From Agarophyton chilense (Eukaryota > Rhodophyta > Florideophyceae > Gracilariales > Gracilariaceae): a DNA stretch of 64,000 bases. Made by a program: the position numbers and the translations under genes. Position 1 is the stretch's first letter; the number at the start of each line of letters is the position of its first letter. Location of the stretch: NCBI GenBank assembly GCA_030374765.1, contig JARGXX010000129.1, positions 1,116,001 to 1,180,000 on the forward strand, read 5' to 3'. The notes below the pieces were generated by a model, which was given only the letters and a program-made list of their open reading frames with translations, made no database searches and was not told where the DNA came from. This document shows, piece after piece, positions 11,405-23,193 of this stretch.

Positions 11405-11850
11405 TGTAACGAAATGACTGGTGGGTCAGCGTACGGGTCTCGACCGGTGGTAGCGTGGTAGAGCGGGTCCTAAGGTTCGAATCCTTGACGGCGGCACTCC
11501 CAGAGTACTTGGTGCAATGGGCTGGAGTTTACTGTGTAGTCCTATAGGTTGGAGCTACCAAAACGATGGCTTGAAGACCAATTGGTGGAACTAATATACC
11601 AAAGGAAGTTATTTAGTATCCTAACGGTGCCTTCCTTACTCTAAGGGAGAAGCGTCACTCGAGCCAAGTAAATAGTAACGGCAAGGCGCTGGAATCTCTC
11701 TGGAACTGTAATGCTAATCTATAACACTAATTAAAATAGAAAGATAATCTTAATCAGTCCAGCTGAGGTTGGACAGTCCACGTGGTATCTGTTAGTTCTC
11801 TCAGGGCCCGGCGGCTTACAGGGCTCAACCGTTATCGTTGCTTCTTCACA
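11405..11850 (-). repeat. 3' LTR of element B2
   Basis: 446 bp that match 29197-29634 and 31333-31783. Ends are TGTAAC at 11405 and CTTCACA at 11850, so TG...CA on either strand. The plus strand carries GGTTCGAATCC at 11474-11484, an exact pol III B-box type sequence. Confidence 0.92.
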
Positions 11851-12286
11851 TATCTCCCTCCTTAGGATTCGACCGTCACTGCGAAGGGCAGATGGCCTCA
11901 TGATTTACCCAGGGAGCACAAGCATTTTGTTGCTCCCAGTACCACTGGGGGTGACGGGAAGTGGGGTCGACATCACCTGCGGGGGTACGAGGCAGCGTGA
12001 GACAACCATTGGCGCCAGGGTGGAAATTAATTTTCCTAAGGACTGAAACCCCAGCGCGCCGTGAGCGCTGCCCATAGGTGCATCGCCGGTGCATTCCTGC
12101 AGTCGCGTTGCTGAGATGGTCGATTGGCTTCCTCTCTTTTAACGGTCATTGGGGCCTTCCTTGGTCTCCGTTCTTTCGTTAGCGACCCTCCGCGCTTCTT
12201 CCACCGTGGTTCACGTCTGTCAGTCCGCTCGGGTCAATTCCGTCACTCGTCTTCCCATCGTGGTACTTTTTCATTGGTCGCACGCG
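11851..12286. other. polypurine tract and leader of the B2 antisense ORF
   Basis: 11851-11866 is the complement of a purine tract (AAGGAGGGAGATA) that precedes the 3' LTR on the minus strand. The following 420 bp have no supportable ORF and form the 5' leader of the plus-strand antisense ORF. The same leader occurs inverted at 28762-29180. Confidence 0.65.
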
Positions 12287-14369
12287 ATGCCGAACTCGTC
12301 TCATAAGCCCGTTGGATACTCTATTCTCCCTCCGGACTATGTCGCTTACGTCGGCTTTCCTATCCACTTCCCAGCGGACCACCCTGTGGACAGCGGCACC
12401 ATGGCTTCGAACAACCAAGCGGGGTGCTCCTCGGGATACCAAGTGGCCTACGAACGTTCCGGGGACCGCTATGACCATACAATCGGACGAAACCCGCGGG
12501 CAGTGCGTCATGCAATTTCTTACGTCCTTTGTGGAAGAATACCAAACGTTCTGCCATATGCATCTCGAAGCCCGGAGGTTCGCGACGATACCCGATTTCC
12601 GGAGGGTCAGTAAGAACGCGCGCAGCGTCTTGTGGTACAAAAGGTGGCTACATTGTCCTATGGATCCGCGTTCGACAACGCGCTGTCGCACTCTCATCTA
12701 AGCTGAAATCCCGTACGTCCGTTGCGAGGGGGAAGCCGAGTACCAGTTCAGGGTGAACAAACTCCTTTCGGACCTATACACGGACTTCATCTCGCCTCAT
12801 GTGAGTTTTCTTCTGGCGGGTTAGAACCTCTTGGCGCTCATGTACTTTCGACCGCCATATGAACTCCTGTTCTGGATATCCAATAGGGTCTGTCGGAACG
12901 AGATGCACGAGCCCGATGGTCGTTTACGTCAATCCCTGGAGTTCTTCTTCTGCTGGCAAAAGGTAGAGTTTCACGACATGAGTGCCGACAAGTGTCCTCC
13001 GTTATATCTCTCGTTGCCCCGTGCGGATGAGAACCAACGGGCCATGTACTGGCTTGTCTCACCGCTACTTTTGGTCCCCACGCCGTCCGTGATGGCGTTT
13101 AATTCGTCCCAACTCATGGGTGACGACAACGATCGAAGGTCTTGGTTGTGCTGGCAGGTAATCTTCGCTGAGTTTAGCCTGATGTCCCTTATGGGCTTCC
13201 TGGATACCACGAAATACTGCGTCCGTGGTAATGTGCGTTCGGAGGATTGCAGGATAAGGTATGACGAGAACCTAGGCATTTTTCGAGGTCGCCTAATCTC
13301 GCTCCTGGACATCATGATCCGCTTCCTAAGGAACCTGGGCATCCAGAATATCTTCCGTGGTACCAAGTTCGACGTCTAGGAGACCGAGGCCCTTTTTGAT
13401 CATGTTCTACAGGTGGAATGGCGCAAGACTCCCTGGTTCCTTTGGTATGACCACGATTCCGACTCGTTCGCGCCGATTCCACTACATCCGCAGGGTTGGG
13501 ACGACGCTCGCGCCTATCCCGCCAAGCCTCTGAGGAATTATCCATCGGACACCCCGAGGCGTCATGTGACCCACTATTACCCGAAGGCCATTGGTTTTGA
13601 TCCCCTTTGCTTCGAGCCTGATGTGGAAGCCACGTCGTTGGTTCCCGCTGGTATATACGATGGAGAATCCTTCGGTGAAGATCCCGTCGTCCTACCCGTC
13701 GAGGGCGTTAATCCTCCGGTCGACTCCGCTGTTGTGTTGCCGACCGCTTCCCCTCCCCCAGCTCTTCCGGGCGTTGCTTCTCAGGGTAAACTCTCCTGTG
13801 AGCCGCCCATTTCCCAAGTGGACATCCCTCCTGGCAAGGTTACTGTCGAAGCCGAAAGACCTGTAGGTGATGCGCTTGCTCAAACGTCCACTGGGGGCGT
13901 CGACATCGCTCCGTGCTCTGCGTTGCTACGCTTTCCCGCTTCGGTCCCGGCCGCGGCTTCGGATCTCCATCATTTCTGCCGTACCATTGGTATTACGGCC
14001 TTAATGGACATTGCTACAATTCTGAGGGAAGCTTGCTCCTGTGCGCGTCACTTGGCGCGCTACGCCGCAGTTGTCCAACAGGGTCAGGATCTGAAGACCG
14101 CCATGGCCAATACCCTGCAGCAGAATGCCCAAGTGATGTCCCAGAGGATTGCTACCGACTTGGATGCCCGGTATGATTTAAATTTGAGCGACCGGGATGC
14201 TTCCAATGGTGACAATAGTTCCTCAGGTGACTCTCCGCCAAAGAAGCGTGCTCGCCTCGCTGGGGCCGGTCCTAGTGGTTCAGTAGGTTCCTTGGGTGAC
14301 TCTAGTCCCGGTTTCGCCTCTGCAGGTTCCAATGAGGACGACGGAGTTACTCCTGCGCCACCCCAATGA
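12287..14369 (+). pseudogene. antisense ORF of element B2 (unknown protein)
   Basis: About 690 codons opposite to gag-pol. The start is ATG 12287 (MPNSSHKPVGYSILPP), which lies in the context CGCGATG also seen in A and in B1. The frame changes around 12500-12700, TAA occurs near 12700 and TAG at 13377-13379. The last 318 codons (13413-14369) are open. Visible motifs: YVRCEGEAEYQFRVNKLLSD, PPLYLSLPRAD, VPTPSVMAFNSSQLMGDD, LGIQNIFRGTKFDV and VEWRKTPWFLWYDHDSD. A Pro/Val-rich linker, a helical segment (CARHLARYAAVVQQGQDLKT) and a basic PPKKRARL stretch, a plausible nuclear localisation signal, come near the C-terminus. It is homologous to the antisense ORF of C and more weakly to A and E. No known domain recognised. 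Confidence 0.78.
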
Positions 14370-14520
14370 GTCCTGTTGGTGTTAAGAGCGCTTTTGCGAA
14401 CCTTGAGGTCATGGAGGGGGCTTTCAGGCTTCTGTTAGTTAGTCAAATTAAGTGATGCTTGTGCTTTCCAAAGATGGTTCCGGTATCTCAAACGTGCGTG
14501 CCCCGGGACGTCGTCAAAAC

Positions 14521-16110
14521 TTAAGAGCGTCTCAGCTCTTCCTTAGGTGTTGCCGAAAACTGGCTTTGTTCCCTGATGCGGGCACTCTGGCGATCTGTCG
14601 TGCGCCGGCGAACCGTCGTGTTAGGAGGCGTTTCGAGAGGCGTTTTGGGATTATTTGGGCCAATAGCTGCCCCCTCCTGAAGGCTGCGCTCCGGGCTGCC
14701 GATGTTGCGCCAATAACGGGCGATAAAAGTAGCCGGAATGGTTTGAGGCTCTTGCCAAGTGTCTTCCTCAGGTGTGTAGCCGAACCAACGGACGCGATAG
14801 CGCAGCGTTCCATCTTCGCCCCGACCGGGGGAGATGATGCGCTCAATCACATATTCCGGTTGGTGTTCATTCTCCGGAAGCAGAGTGTGGTCCAGAGGCG
14901 CGAATCCATCAGAGTAGGTTTGTAGAGATGAGGCATAGTAGTTGGCGTCGACCATCGGTTCCGTGGGGCTAGTCGAGTCCGCGGGAGCTGCCTTAGGGAA
15001 TGTGGAGACTTGAGCGTCGACCTGAGGTTGTGGAGCTTCCGTTGGGTTGGGGGGCTAGGACTTTGGTGGTCCGGAGGAACTAGGAGCTCGTGTCACGCGG
15101 TCAATAGAAACGGTGTCCTGTAGGCCGTCAACTAGTAACGTGATGGTGTGTTCATTGGACTTAAGAACTTTGTATGGTCCCGTAGAGCAAGGTAAGAACT
15201 TCCGCGTAATGTCCTCAAGTTTCTCACTTTCCTTCGGTGGCCGGTCCAGGTAAACAAGTTTTCCTTTCCCAAAGGTCGGTGTGTTCGAGATGGCTTTATC
15301 GAAATTGTCCTTTTATCGCCGTTTGGTTTTGGACAGTACAGCTCTAGCCGATTGGATAATGCGGTCGATGCGTCGGCGCGAGTAGCGCTTAGCCTGGGTA
15401 GGAGCCATTCCTTCGGTTAGTTCATGGGGTTTGATAGATTCCTGAAGGTAAACAGCTATCGGCGGAGTCGATCTCGTTAGCGTTAAATCGAAAGGCGTTG
15501 TCCCTGTGGAAGCGTGCACTTGCGTGTTGTACGCCTAAACCAGAGGCTCAACGTAGTCGTCCCAGTCGAATTGGTGCTCCGATACGTAGTGTGCCAATTG
15601 GTCCAGAATGGTGCAGTTGAAGCGTTCGGCTTGGCCATTTGCCTGCGGGTGGTACGCCGTGGTGTTCACATGTTTGATTCCTAAGGTAGCACAAACGTGT
15701 GAGAACAATTTGGATACAAACTGGCTGCCGTTTTCCATGAGGAGGTACAGTGGCATGCCATATGGAGATACCCAGTGAGACAAGAAGGCTGTGGCGACAT
15801 TCGTGGCTGTTGTCGTTGCTAGTAGTAGGGCTCGTGAGAGTTTGGTAAACCTATCGGTTGTGACCAAAATAAACCGTTTCCCATGAGACGACTTAGGCAA
15901 AGGGCCAAGTATATCCATTGCGGAAATTTTTATCGGATTTGCGGCGCGGAAGAGCTTCAAATTGGCCTGATGGTTGGCGCGAGACCCTCCGATTTGTGCG
16001 CACGAAGTACAGTTCCGTGTGGTTTGCCATCGGTCTTGAGCCATAAATGGCCAGTAGAAGAACTTCCTTAGGGTCTGGTACATTCGTCGGCCTCTAGGAT
16101 AACCAGCCAA
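14521..16110 (-). pseudogene. pol: pol B2: integrase and chromodomain
   Basis: 15535-16110 encodes the integrase: FFYWPFMAQ, CTSCAQIGG, then AMDILGPL (first catalytic Asp), LLMENGSQF (where the second catalytic Asp would be, replaced by Glu) and QANGQAERFN (catalytic Glu). Stops at 15535-15537 (TAG) and 15313-15315 (TAA) are shared with B1. At 14521-14955 in the same frame is an intact-looking chromodomain: EYVIERIISPGRGEDG, LRYRVRWFGYTPEEDTW and IPATFIARYWR. The interval 14956-15312 is the linker, with the GPYKVL integrase C-terminal motif readable. Confidence 0.87.
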
Positions 16111-16230
16111 GCGAGGGAAATGGGCGAGGTATGGGAATCGCGCCCTTAGTGAGCTTGGTATAACCCGTTGGAGTGCGCCATCCAGCAGTGGGCGGCGACA
16201 CAGTTGTCCAAATCGGTCATAGTCGAATAG

Positions 16231-17252
16231 TCATCCAGAAGTTCTTACCAATTGGGCTGTTTCCTTGCAGTACTCGTCTTCGACCTGCGCCTGTAGGAGT
16301 TCCTCAATAGTTATATGGAGGAGCTCTTTTTCCTCCGGGGCTATCGCATTAACCTGAGGTGGTATCGAAATGGGCGGTACTGCCTCCCAGTGCAATAGGT
16401 ATACTTCGTTCTCCTTTACCTCAGGATCATCCGATTGGACCTTAGCAATAAGTTCATCCGTTTCCGTATAACCCTGAAGCCCATCATCTGTGAAGGGGGT
16501 AGGAATCAGGTCGTCCAATGGAGTGTCATCAGTTTCGTCGGTAATGATTTGCGAGAGGGCATGTGCTGCCTGGTGTTGAATGCCTGGCCTAAAGGTTATC
16601 TCGTAGTCATATTCTGAAAGCCTGAGGCGCCACCGAGCGAGGCCACTGGATGCATCGGTCATATTGAGTAACCAGCGGAATGAATCGTTGTCTGTCATAA
16701 TGGTAAACCTAGTTCCCTCGAGATATGGACGGAGTGTCAATACGGACCATACGTTGGCTAGACATTCCTTTTTGGTAGTACTGTAGTTTCGCTCCGCGCT
16801 GGTGAGCGTTCTGCTCCAGTATGCAATAAGTCGATAGTCCATCGGTGACTCCTGTTACTATAGCAGTGTACAACCCACATGGAGATCAGAAGCGTCTGTG
16901 TCCAGGACAAAAGGCCTACTGGGCTTTGGTGAAGCCAATATAGGTGGGTTCAGCGATTTGTTCTTTAGGGTCTTAAATGCCCCGTATTGGTCGTCGGTCA
17001 GGGCCTCCAATTCCGAAGGTGTTCCCTTCTTCAGAATTGCATGGAGAGGGGCCGAGATTTTAGCAAACCTTTGGACAAACCGTCGGTAAACATTTCACAA
17101 GCCCACGAAGGATCGTAGTTCCGTGTGGGTTCTAGGAGGTCTAGCCTGGCGGATAGCATTTGTGGTCCGTGTGGCTACCTTTAGCTTTCTTGGGAGGACG
17201 ACGTGACCGAGGTAGTTCACAGAAGCCTGGAAGAAGGCGCATTTGCGGAGTT
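16231..17252 (-). pseudogene. pol: pol B2: RNase H and RT connection
   Basis: Encodes LRSFVGLCNVYRRFVQ-type connection sequence, then RNase H with RLIAYWSRTLTSAERNYSTT, KKECLANVWSVLTLRPYL, TIMTDNDSFRWLL and HQAAHALSQI. A TAG at 16858-16860 (expected Gln after CTLL) is shared with B1. A TGA just upstream of 16231 (Cys to stop after RTSG) is private to B2. The 203-residue block at 16231-16842 is identical in protein to B1 24237-24845. Confidence 0.86.
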
Positions 17253-17885
17253 TCAGTTTACTCCAGCGTCCTGTAGGATTGTTAGCACCTTCTTCACAGG
17301 GCGAAGGTGTTCCTTCATGGTCCGCGAGAAGAATGTTACGTCATCCAAATAGACCAAGGCGAACTTCCATTTGACTCTGGACAATATGATGTCCATTACC
17401 CGTTGAAAGGTTTCTGGCGCATTCTTTAAACCAAAGGGCATGCGAGTAAATCTGAAGAGATCTTCATGGGTGGTGAAGATTGTCAGCGCTCTCGCATCTT
17501 CGGCCAAAGGGATTTTCCAATATCCGAAATTAGCGTCCAGTGTGGTGAATACGGCTGCTTCACCTGAGGAATCTAGACAGTCATCCATACGGGGTATCGG
17601 GTGTGAGTCCATCTTGGTTACTCCGTTCAGCTTCCTGTAGTCGACACAGAACCTGACGGAGCCATCCTTCTCAGCCACAAGAACAAGCGGACTTGACCAT
17701 TCGGACTGGTTAGGAAGCGCCGGCTCTATGACGTGAACTTTGCGCATTATGTCCATCTGGTCGGCGACAATTTCCCTATCCTTCAGGCCTGTACAGTATG
17801 GGTGCGGGAACTGTGGTCTAGCATCATCCAGAAGGTCAATGCGGTGTGTAGTGGCTCTGATTTTTCCCAATCTACCTGACCACAA
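17253..17885 (-). pseudogene. pol: pol B2: reverse transcriptase
   Basis: RT fingers and palm: ATTHRIDLLDDARPQFPHPY, EWSSPLVLVAEKDGSVRFCV, PIPRMDDCLD, LDANFGYWKIP and MPFGLKNAPETFQR, with the catalytic YLDD intact at 17340-17351. The open stretch ends at a frame break after DAGVN; the sequence LKLRKCAFF continues one base out of frame. The same lesion exists in B1. Confidence 0.9.
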
Positions 17886-17963
17886 GGTCTGGTATTCCCT
17901 GAAGAGATCAAGTACCTGAGGCCTATAAAATTCGAATTCTGCGCCGGTAGCGACTGTCCCTTA

Positions 17964-18839
17964 TCAAGAGTCGACGTCCTCGTCGGAAGTTGTAGTTGAA
18001 AAGTTATCCATTTGGCCCTCCAAAATGGCCACAGGGGCAGGGAGAGTGATGCCAATCAATATACCCTTACGTAGCCGTACGGGCATATCTCGGAAGTTGC
18101 TGACCGTGACCAAGAAAGGCCTCTTGGGGCGGATGCCTATTACTTTATTGTACATTAAGGTGCGGTGCTTCAGAACCGTTTTCGGGTGGTTCTGAATCTT
18201 TACGAGACCTGAGGACTGGGAATGGACCGATACAGCGATTTGGGTCATCGACGGTATCGTTATGGCCTTGGACAGGCAAACCTTATTGGACTTAGTATCT
18301 TCGGAGATAATTGCTTGTTTGAGATTAGCTTCGGGCCTTGGGGCGGAACCGATAATGGAGATGGAAGGAGCGCGATAGAACGCAACGTTCCTAAGGACTG
18401 GATGAATGGCCTTAATATATCGATCGATGAAGGAGGTCCCTAGGATTGCATCAGTGCCCAAGTTAGGACATATAAGGAACCACGTGCAGACTTTGAATTG
18501 TCCTACCTGAAGGTAAAGTGGTACTATCCCTCTAATGTCCATTGGTCTACATGATGCATCGGTATTTCTTGGGGTCTTCCTTGCCTGAACGAAATCTTGC
18601 CACCCCAGAGGCAGTAGCTTAGGATAGACCAAGTTGGGACCAGCGCCTGTGTCTCATACAGCTGTGGTCACTCGAGAGTTGTTGGAACGAAGTCCTACGG
18701 TTACTCGAACTTTATAATTATCTTTCCTGAGGATACAGACGGGTTCATTAGAGTGATTTAATTGTGGTTCATCCTGAGTGGTCGATTGGGGGTGGTTTGT
18801 ATTGGAAGGTAAGGAGCTGTTTGGCTCATGACCATCCAA
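17964..18839 (-). pseudogene. pol: pol B2: N-terminus and protease
   Basis: NYKVRVTVGLRSNN leads to the protease motif DTGAGPNLVYPK. The catalytic Asp codon at 18651-18653 survives, but a TGA (18654-18656) sits immediately before it. The second half reads GTDAILGTSFIDRYIKAIHP. It ends in TGA after DEDVDS. Both stops also occur in B1, so they predate the two copies or were exchanged between them. Confidence 0.84.
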
Positions 18840-19770
18840 TTGGTTGAGGCAGGGGCTTAAAGAGGGAGGATTTGCCTCGAGTCGTCCCTCTAGGAGTTTC
18901 CGATGGGGTTTTCGTTTCTTCCTGAGGATAGGATTCTTTGACGGGGTCGTCCGTTGGATCTACAATGGCGTGGACCTGTGGGGCTTTGATCGGAGTATCC
19001 GGAGGCGTGGCATAGCGTGAACTTCCAGGGGTCCATGTGGTTCGTTGCTGTGCCCTGTTATATATTCCTTCGGATCTCCGCACCCGGTAATTCTCTTCCC
19101 TGAAGGCTAGGAAGGTTCTACGTTCGTCTTCAGGCAGATACCTCGTACAGTCATAGAGTTGGACCTTGTAAAGGCAGAGGAAGCATGCCATTGGTGAGCG
19201 AACAAAAACGTTTTTGCGGGATGGAAAGGGGGAATCCTTGGGTTTGGGTGGTCCAGTGGTCGCTGTAGTTCCCTGGGAGGTTTATGATGGGGGCCCGGAC
19301 GGAGGGGCACTGAAATTAACCGCGAGGATATCTCCCGAGTCGGCCTAATGGAGTGATGAATCCATGTCCGATTCCGTGGAGCTAACCAAATGGGCTTGGT
19401 ACGGTTTACGCAATAGAGTTTCGTGTCCTCTAGTTATATTAGCGTTGCGATTGGAGGTCCTGTAGGTTTTTCAATAGCCCTAGGCGTAAGCAACGAGCCT
19501 TCGGAAGGAATATTGCGGGGTTTCCGTGTGGTAATTGCGCACATGTGTCCGAATGGCAGGGAGCAATGCCGTGATGAAGTGACGTTTAAGCCGTCATTTG
19601 GAGAATACGGTTCCACATTGGTAAGCTTTCTTCCATAAATCGTCTGCGAAAGCGGATTCTGTCATGTTGGAGCTCTGCCTAGAGAATATTAATTCCTGGT
19701 GAGCATCCATTATGACGTCATCCGTGGCGTAAGTTTACAAGAGATTATGAACAACCTGAGGGTGTGATTT
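18826..19770 (-). pseudogene. gag: gag B2, 3' portion only
   Basis: Matches gag of B1 from about 21313 onward. A degraded zinc knuckle (CFLCLYKVQLYDC, one residue short and His replaced by Gln) is followed by YLPEDERRTFLAFREENYRV. Several stops occur in 19440-19600. It is joined at 19770 to a plus-strand LTR fragment, so the 5' half of gag and the 5' LTR of this copy are gone or displaced. Confidence 0.82.
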
Positions 19771-19925
19771 CATAGCTCCAACCAGTAGAACTAGGAAGTA
19801 AAAGCCAGCCCATTGCACCAAGTACTCTGGGAGTGCCGCCGTCAAGGATTCGAACCTTAGGACCGACTCTACCACGCTACCATCGATCGAGACCCATACG
19901 CTGACCCACCAGTCATTTCGTTACA
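19771..19925 (+). repeat. truncated 5' LTR of B1
   Basis: Only the 3' end of the LTR remains (CATAGCTCCAACC ... CATTTCGTTACA), aligning with the last part of 29197-29634. It carries the CAAGGATTCGAACCTTAG hairpin at 19843-19860. Confidence 0.88.
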
Positions 19926-19928
19926 TTT

Positions 19929-19946
19929 TTGTCTCCCGACTTATAA
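19929..19946 (+). other. primer-binding site of B1
   Basis: TTGTCTCCCGACTTATAA, a mutated form of the TGGTCTCCCGACTT site shared by the other elements, follows the LTR end after a short T run. Confidence 0.7.
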
Positions 19947-20050
19947 TGCCATTGGAAGAATTGAACGGACCACTGGAACGAAGAATTATCCGTATTCTAA
20001 CCTTTGGTTGAATTCCCTAACGGACCAGAAGTACAGAAGCACCCGCCATT

Positions 20051-22189
20051 ATGGATACAGGAAACACAGCCAACCAACCAGACAATAGGACTCCTACGGC
20101 AGGACGAAGTGCGACTACAACGCCGGCAATTTCACGTGACCCTCAGCTTGGTACCGCTAGCGACCGCAGGAGCACGTGGAGCCAGCTGCAAGAAGTACTG
20201 ACCCCCCTGGATAACCCTGAAAGGATTCGCCGAGAACCCACAGTTGCAGCGCGTTTACGAGAACGCCTCACCAGGGCCACCTCTAGACCAGGGACACCTC
20301 AAGGAGAAACCCACCAGACCGAAGGACTTAGAGAAAACCTGCCCGCAGGGCTTGCCGACCTTCTCTGGCCCCGTCTCCGTGAGCTCTTCTCAGCCCATGT
20401 GGATTCCATTATGGACGAGCGACGCGCTACGGCGATCGCTGACCATACGGACTACCTCGGTACGCGAATAGTTCTTAAGGCAATGGAGTCTGAATTATTC
20501 ATAGACTCTCTCCTACAGGCCGTTCAAGGAGAAGTCACCCGCCAGGCAGGTAATTTGGTCCCTAGGACCACTCCACCACAAATTAACCATCCGGTCTCCA
20601 TATGGCAACCCCCTACCGAACCCCCAAGAGTAGTGGAATTATCGGCCTCTCGCCGGGAATACAATCAGGAAACCCCCACGGTGGGACAATCTAGGATCAG
20701 AAGAGAAGCTCCGCGTCTAGAAGAGAGACCGCTTGCCCCACTAGACGGATTATATGAGGTACAGCGACTTCATGGCTCCATCGAATCTGAGAGAGAGATT
20801 GATCTTTTAGGACCCTATTTCGCTGGAAAGAAACGAAGTAACCGCAGGAGAAAGAAGAACGGAAGGAGTAAAAGAAGAGACCATTCGGACACGAGTGATT
20901 CCGAATCGGCCTCGACCGAAACGACCGACTCGAAAGTGGATGAGGCTGCCGCTAGAGACCTCAGACCACTCACAACCACAAAAGAACTTTTCCTCAAGGT
21001 TCTACACTACCGGAATTACCGGCTGGCCAACAGGTACCCGAAATATTCTGGTTCGGTGGCTCGTAGAGTCGCCAAATTAGCCAAACAGAGGCAAATAACC
21101 ATTACGGACAAGTTCTTGGGTTCCGATCCCATTGATTTCTTTAGGTTTCTCAGTTTGTTCCGTACGGCCTGCGATCAAAACAGTGTCCACGAGGGCACCT
21201 CTCTCTACCTTTTCTAATTCTTCCTTACAGGACAGGCGCGTGACCGAGTGGTTTCGAAGATATCTGGCACAACTGACCTCGTGGATGCTCAAAACAGTGA
21301 GCTCCTCAGGTCAAATTTTCAGGTTGTTCATTACCTCCGGAAAACTTGCGCCACAGATGACGTTATAATGGGTGCCCATCAGGAAGTAATCTCCTTTAGG
21401 CAGAGCTCCAACATGACCGAATCGGCTTTCGCAGACGACCTATGGAAGAAAGTTTACCGATGTGGAAACTTGTTCTCCGAAGGACGGCTTAAACGTCACT
21501 CCATCACGGGATTGCTCCCTGCCATTCGGACACATGTGCGCAATTACCACACGGAAACCCCTTAATATTCCTTCCGAAGGCTCGTTGCTTACGCCGAGGG
21601 CTATTGCAAAACCTACAGGACCTCCAATTGCAACGCTAATATAACTAGAGGACACGAAACTCTATTGCGTAAACCGTGCCAAGCCCATTTGGTTAGCTCC
21701 ACGGAATCGGACATGGATTCATCACTCCATTAGGCCGACTCGGGAGATATCCTCGCGGTTAATTTCAGTGCCCCTCCGTCCGGGCCCCCATCATAAACCT
21801 CCCAGGGAACTACAGCGACCACTGGACCACCCAAACCCAAGGATTCCCCCTTTCCATCCCGCAAAAACGTTTTTGTTCGCTCACCAATGGCATGCTTCCT
21901 CTGCCTTTACAAGGTCCAACTCTATGACTGTACGAGGTATCTGCCTGAAGACGAACGTAGAACCTTCCTAGCCTTCAGGGAAGAGAATTACCGGGTGCGG
22001 AGATCCGAAGGAATATATAACAGGGCACAGCAACGAACCACATGGACCCCTGGAAGTTCACGCTATGCCACGCCTCCGGATACTCCGATCAAAGCCCCAC
22101 AGGTCCACGCCATTGTAGATCCAACAGACGACCCCGTCAAAGAAACCTATCCTCAGGAAGAAACGAAAACCCCATCGGAAAACTCCTAG
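20051..22189 (+). pseudogene. gag: gag B1
   Basis: Starts at ATG 20051 (MDTGNTANQPDNRTP). The first 388 codons are open: a helical N-terminal region, a Lys/Arg-rich block (KKRSNRRRKKNGRSKRR), a Ser/Asp/Thr block, then FLKVLHYRNYRLANRYPK and DPIDFFRFLSLF of the capsid. TAA at 21215-21217 and at 21563-21565 interrupt it. The region continues through a damaged zinc knuckle at about 21893-21931 (CFLCLYKVQLYDC). An extra A in the run near 22179 relative to B2 truncates the end. Confidence 0.87.
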
Positions 22190-22198
22190 AGGGACGAC

Positions 22199-23115
22199 TC
22201 GAGGCAAATCCTCCCTCTTTAAGCCCCTGCCTCAACCAATTGGATGGTCATGAGCCAAAGAGCTCCTCACCTCCCAATACAAACCATCCACAATCGACCA
22301 CTCAGGATGAACCACAATTAAATCACACTAATGAACCCGTCTGTATTCTCAGGAAAGATAATTATAAAGTTCGAGTAACCGTAGGACTTCGTTCCAACAA
22401 CTCTCGAGTGACCACAGCTGTATGAGTCACAGGCGCTGGTCCCAACTTGGTCCATCCTAAGCTACTGCCTCTGGGGTGGCAAGATTTCGTTCAGGCAAGG
22501 AAGCCCCTAAGGATTACCGATGCATCATGTAGACCATTGGACATTAAAGGGATAGTACCACTTTACCTTCAGGTAGGACAATTCAAAGTCTGCACGTGGT
22601 TCCTTATATGTCCTAACTTGGGCACTGATGCAATCCTAGGGACCTCCTTCATCGATCGATACATTAAGGCCATTCATCCAGTCCTTAGGAAGGTTGCGTT
22701 CTATCGCGCTCCTTCCATCTCCATTATCGGTTCCGCCCCAAGGCCCGAAGTTAATCTCAAACAAGCAATTATCTCCGAAGATACTAAGTCCAATAAGGTT
22801 TGCCTGTCCAAGGCCATAACGATACCGTCGATGACCCAAATCGCTGTATCGGTCCATTCCCAGTCCTCAGGTCTCGTAACGATTCAGAACCACCCGAAAA
22901 CGGTTCTGAAGCACCGCACCTTAATGTACAATAGAGTAATGGGCATCCGCCCCAAGAGGCCCTTCTTGGTCACGGTCAGCAACTTCCCAGATATGCCCAT
23001 ACGGCTACCTAAGGGTAGAGTGACTGGCATCACTCTACCTGCTCCTGTGGCCATTTTGGAGGGCCAAATGGGTAACTTTTCAACTACAACTTCCGACGAG
23101 GACGTCGACTCTTGA
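22199..23115 (+). pseudogene. pol: pol B1: N-terminus and protease, active site lost
   Basis: As in B2, but the DTG triad reads VTG at 22426-22434, so the catalytic aspartate is gone. TGA at 22423-22425 and TGA at 23113-23115 are both shared with B2. The second protease strand (GTDAILGTSFIDRYIKAIHP) is intact. Confidence 0.85.
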
Positions 23116-23193
23116 TAGGGGACAGTCGCTATCGGCGCAGAATTCGAATTCTATAGGCCTCAGGTACTTGATCTCCTCAGGGAATACCAGACC

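Larger units (their letters stand above)
11405..19770 (-). mobile_element. Ty3/gypsy element B2 (5' part missing)
   Basis: A minus-strand gypsy copy with its 3' LTR at the left, antisense ORF, pol and the 3' part of gag. It stops abruptly at 19770 inside gag, where a fragment of a plus-strand LTR begins. It is the inverted partner of about 21313-29634 in B1. Bases 11400-11404 (CACAG) do not match the bases after the outer LTR of B3 (TTGAA), so no target duplication is visible. Confidence 0.92.

Noticed and set aside
11440..11510. A tRNA gene in the B LTR
   Set aside because: It has T-arm-like and D-arm-like sequence but no anticodon arm or paired acceptor stem, so it is reported only as a B-box-like motif.
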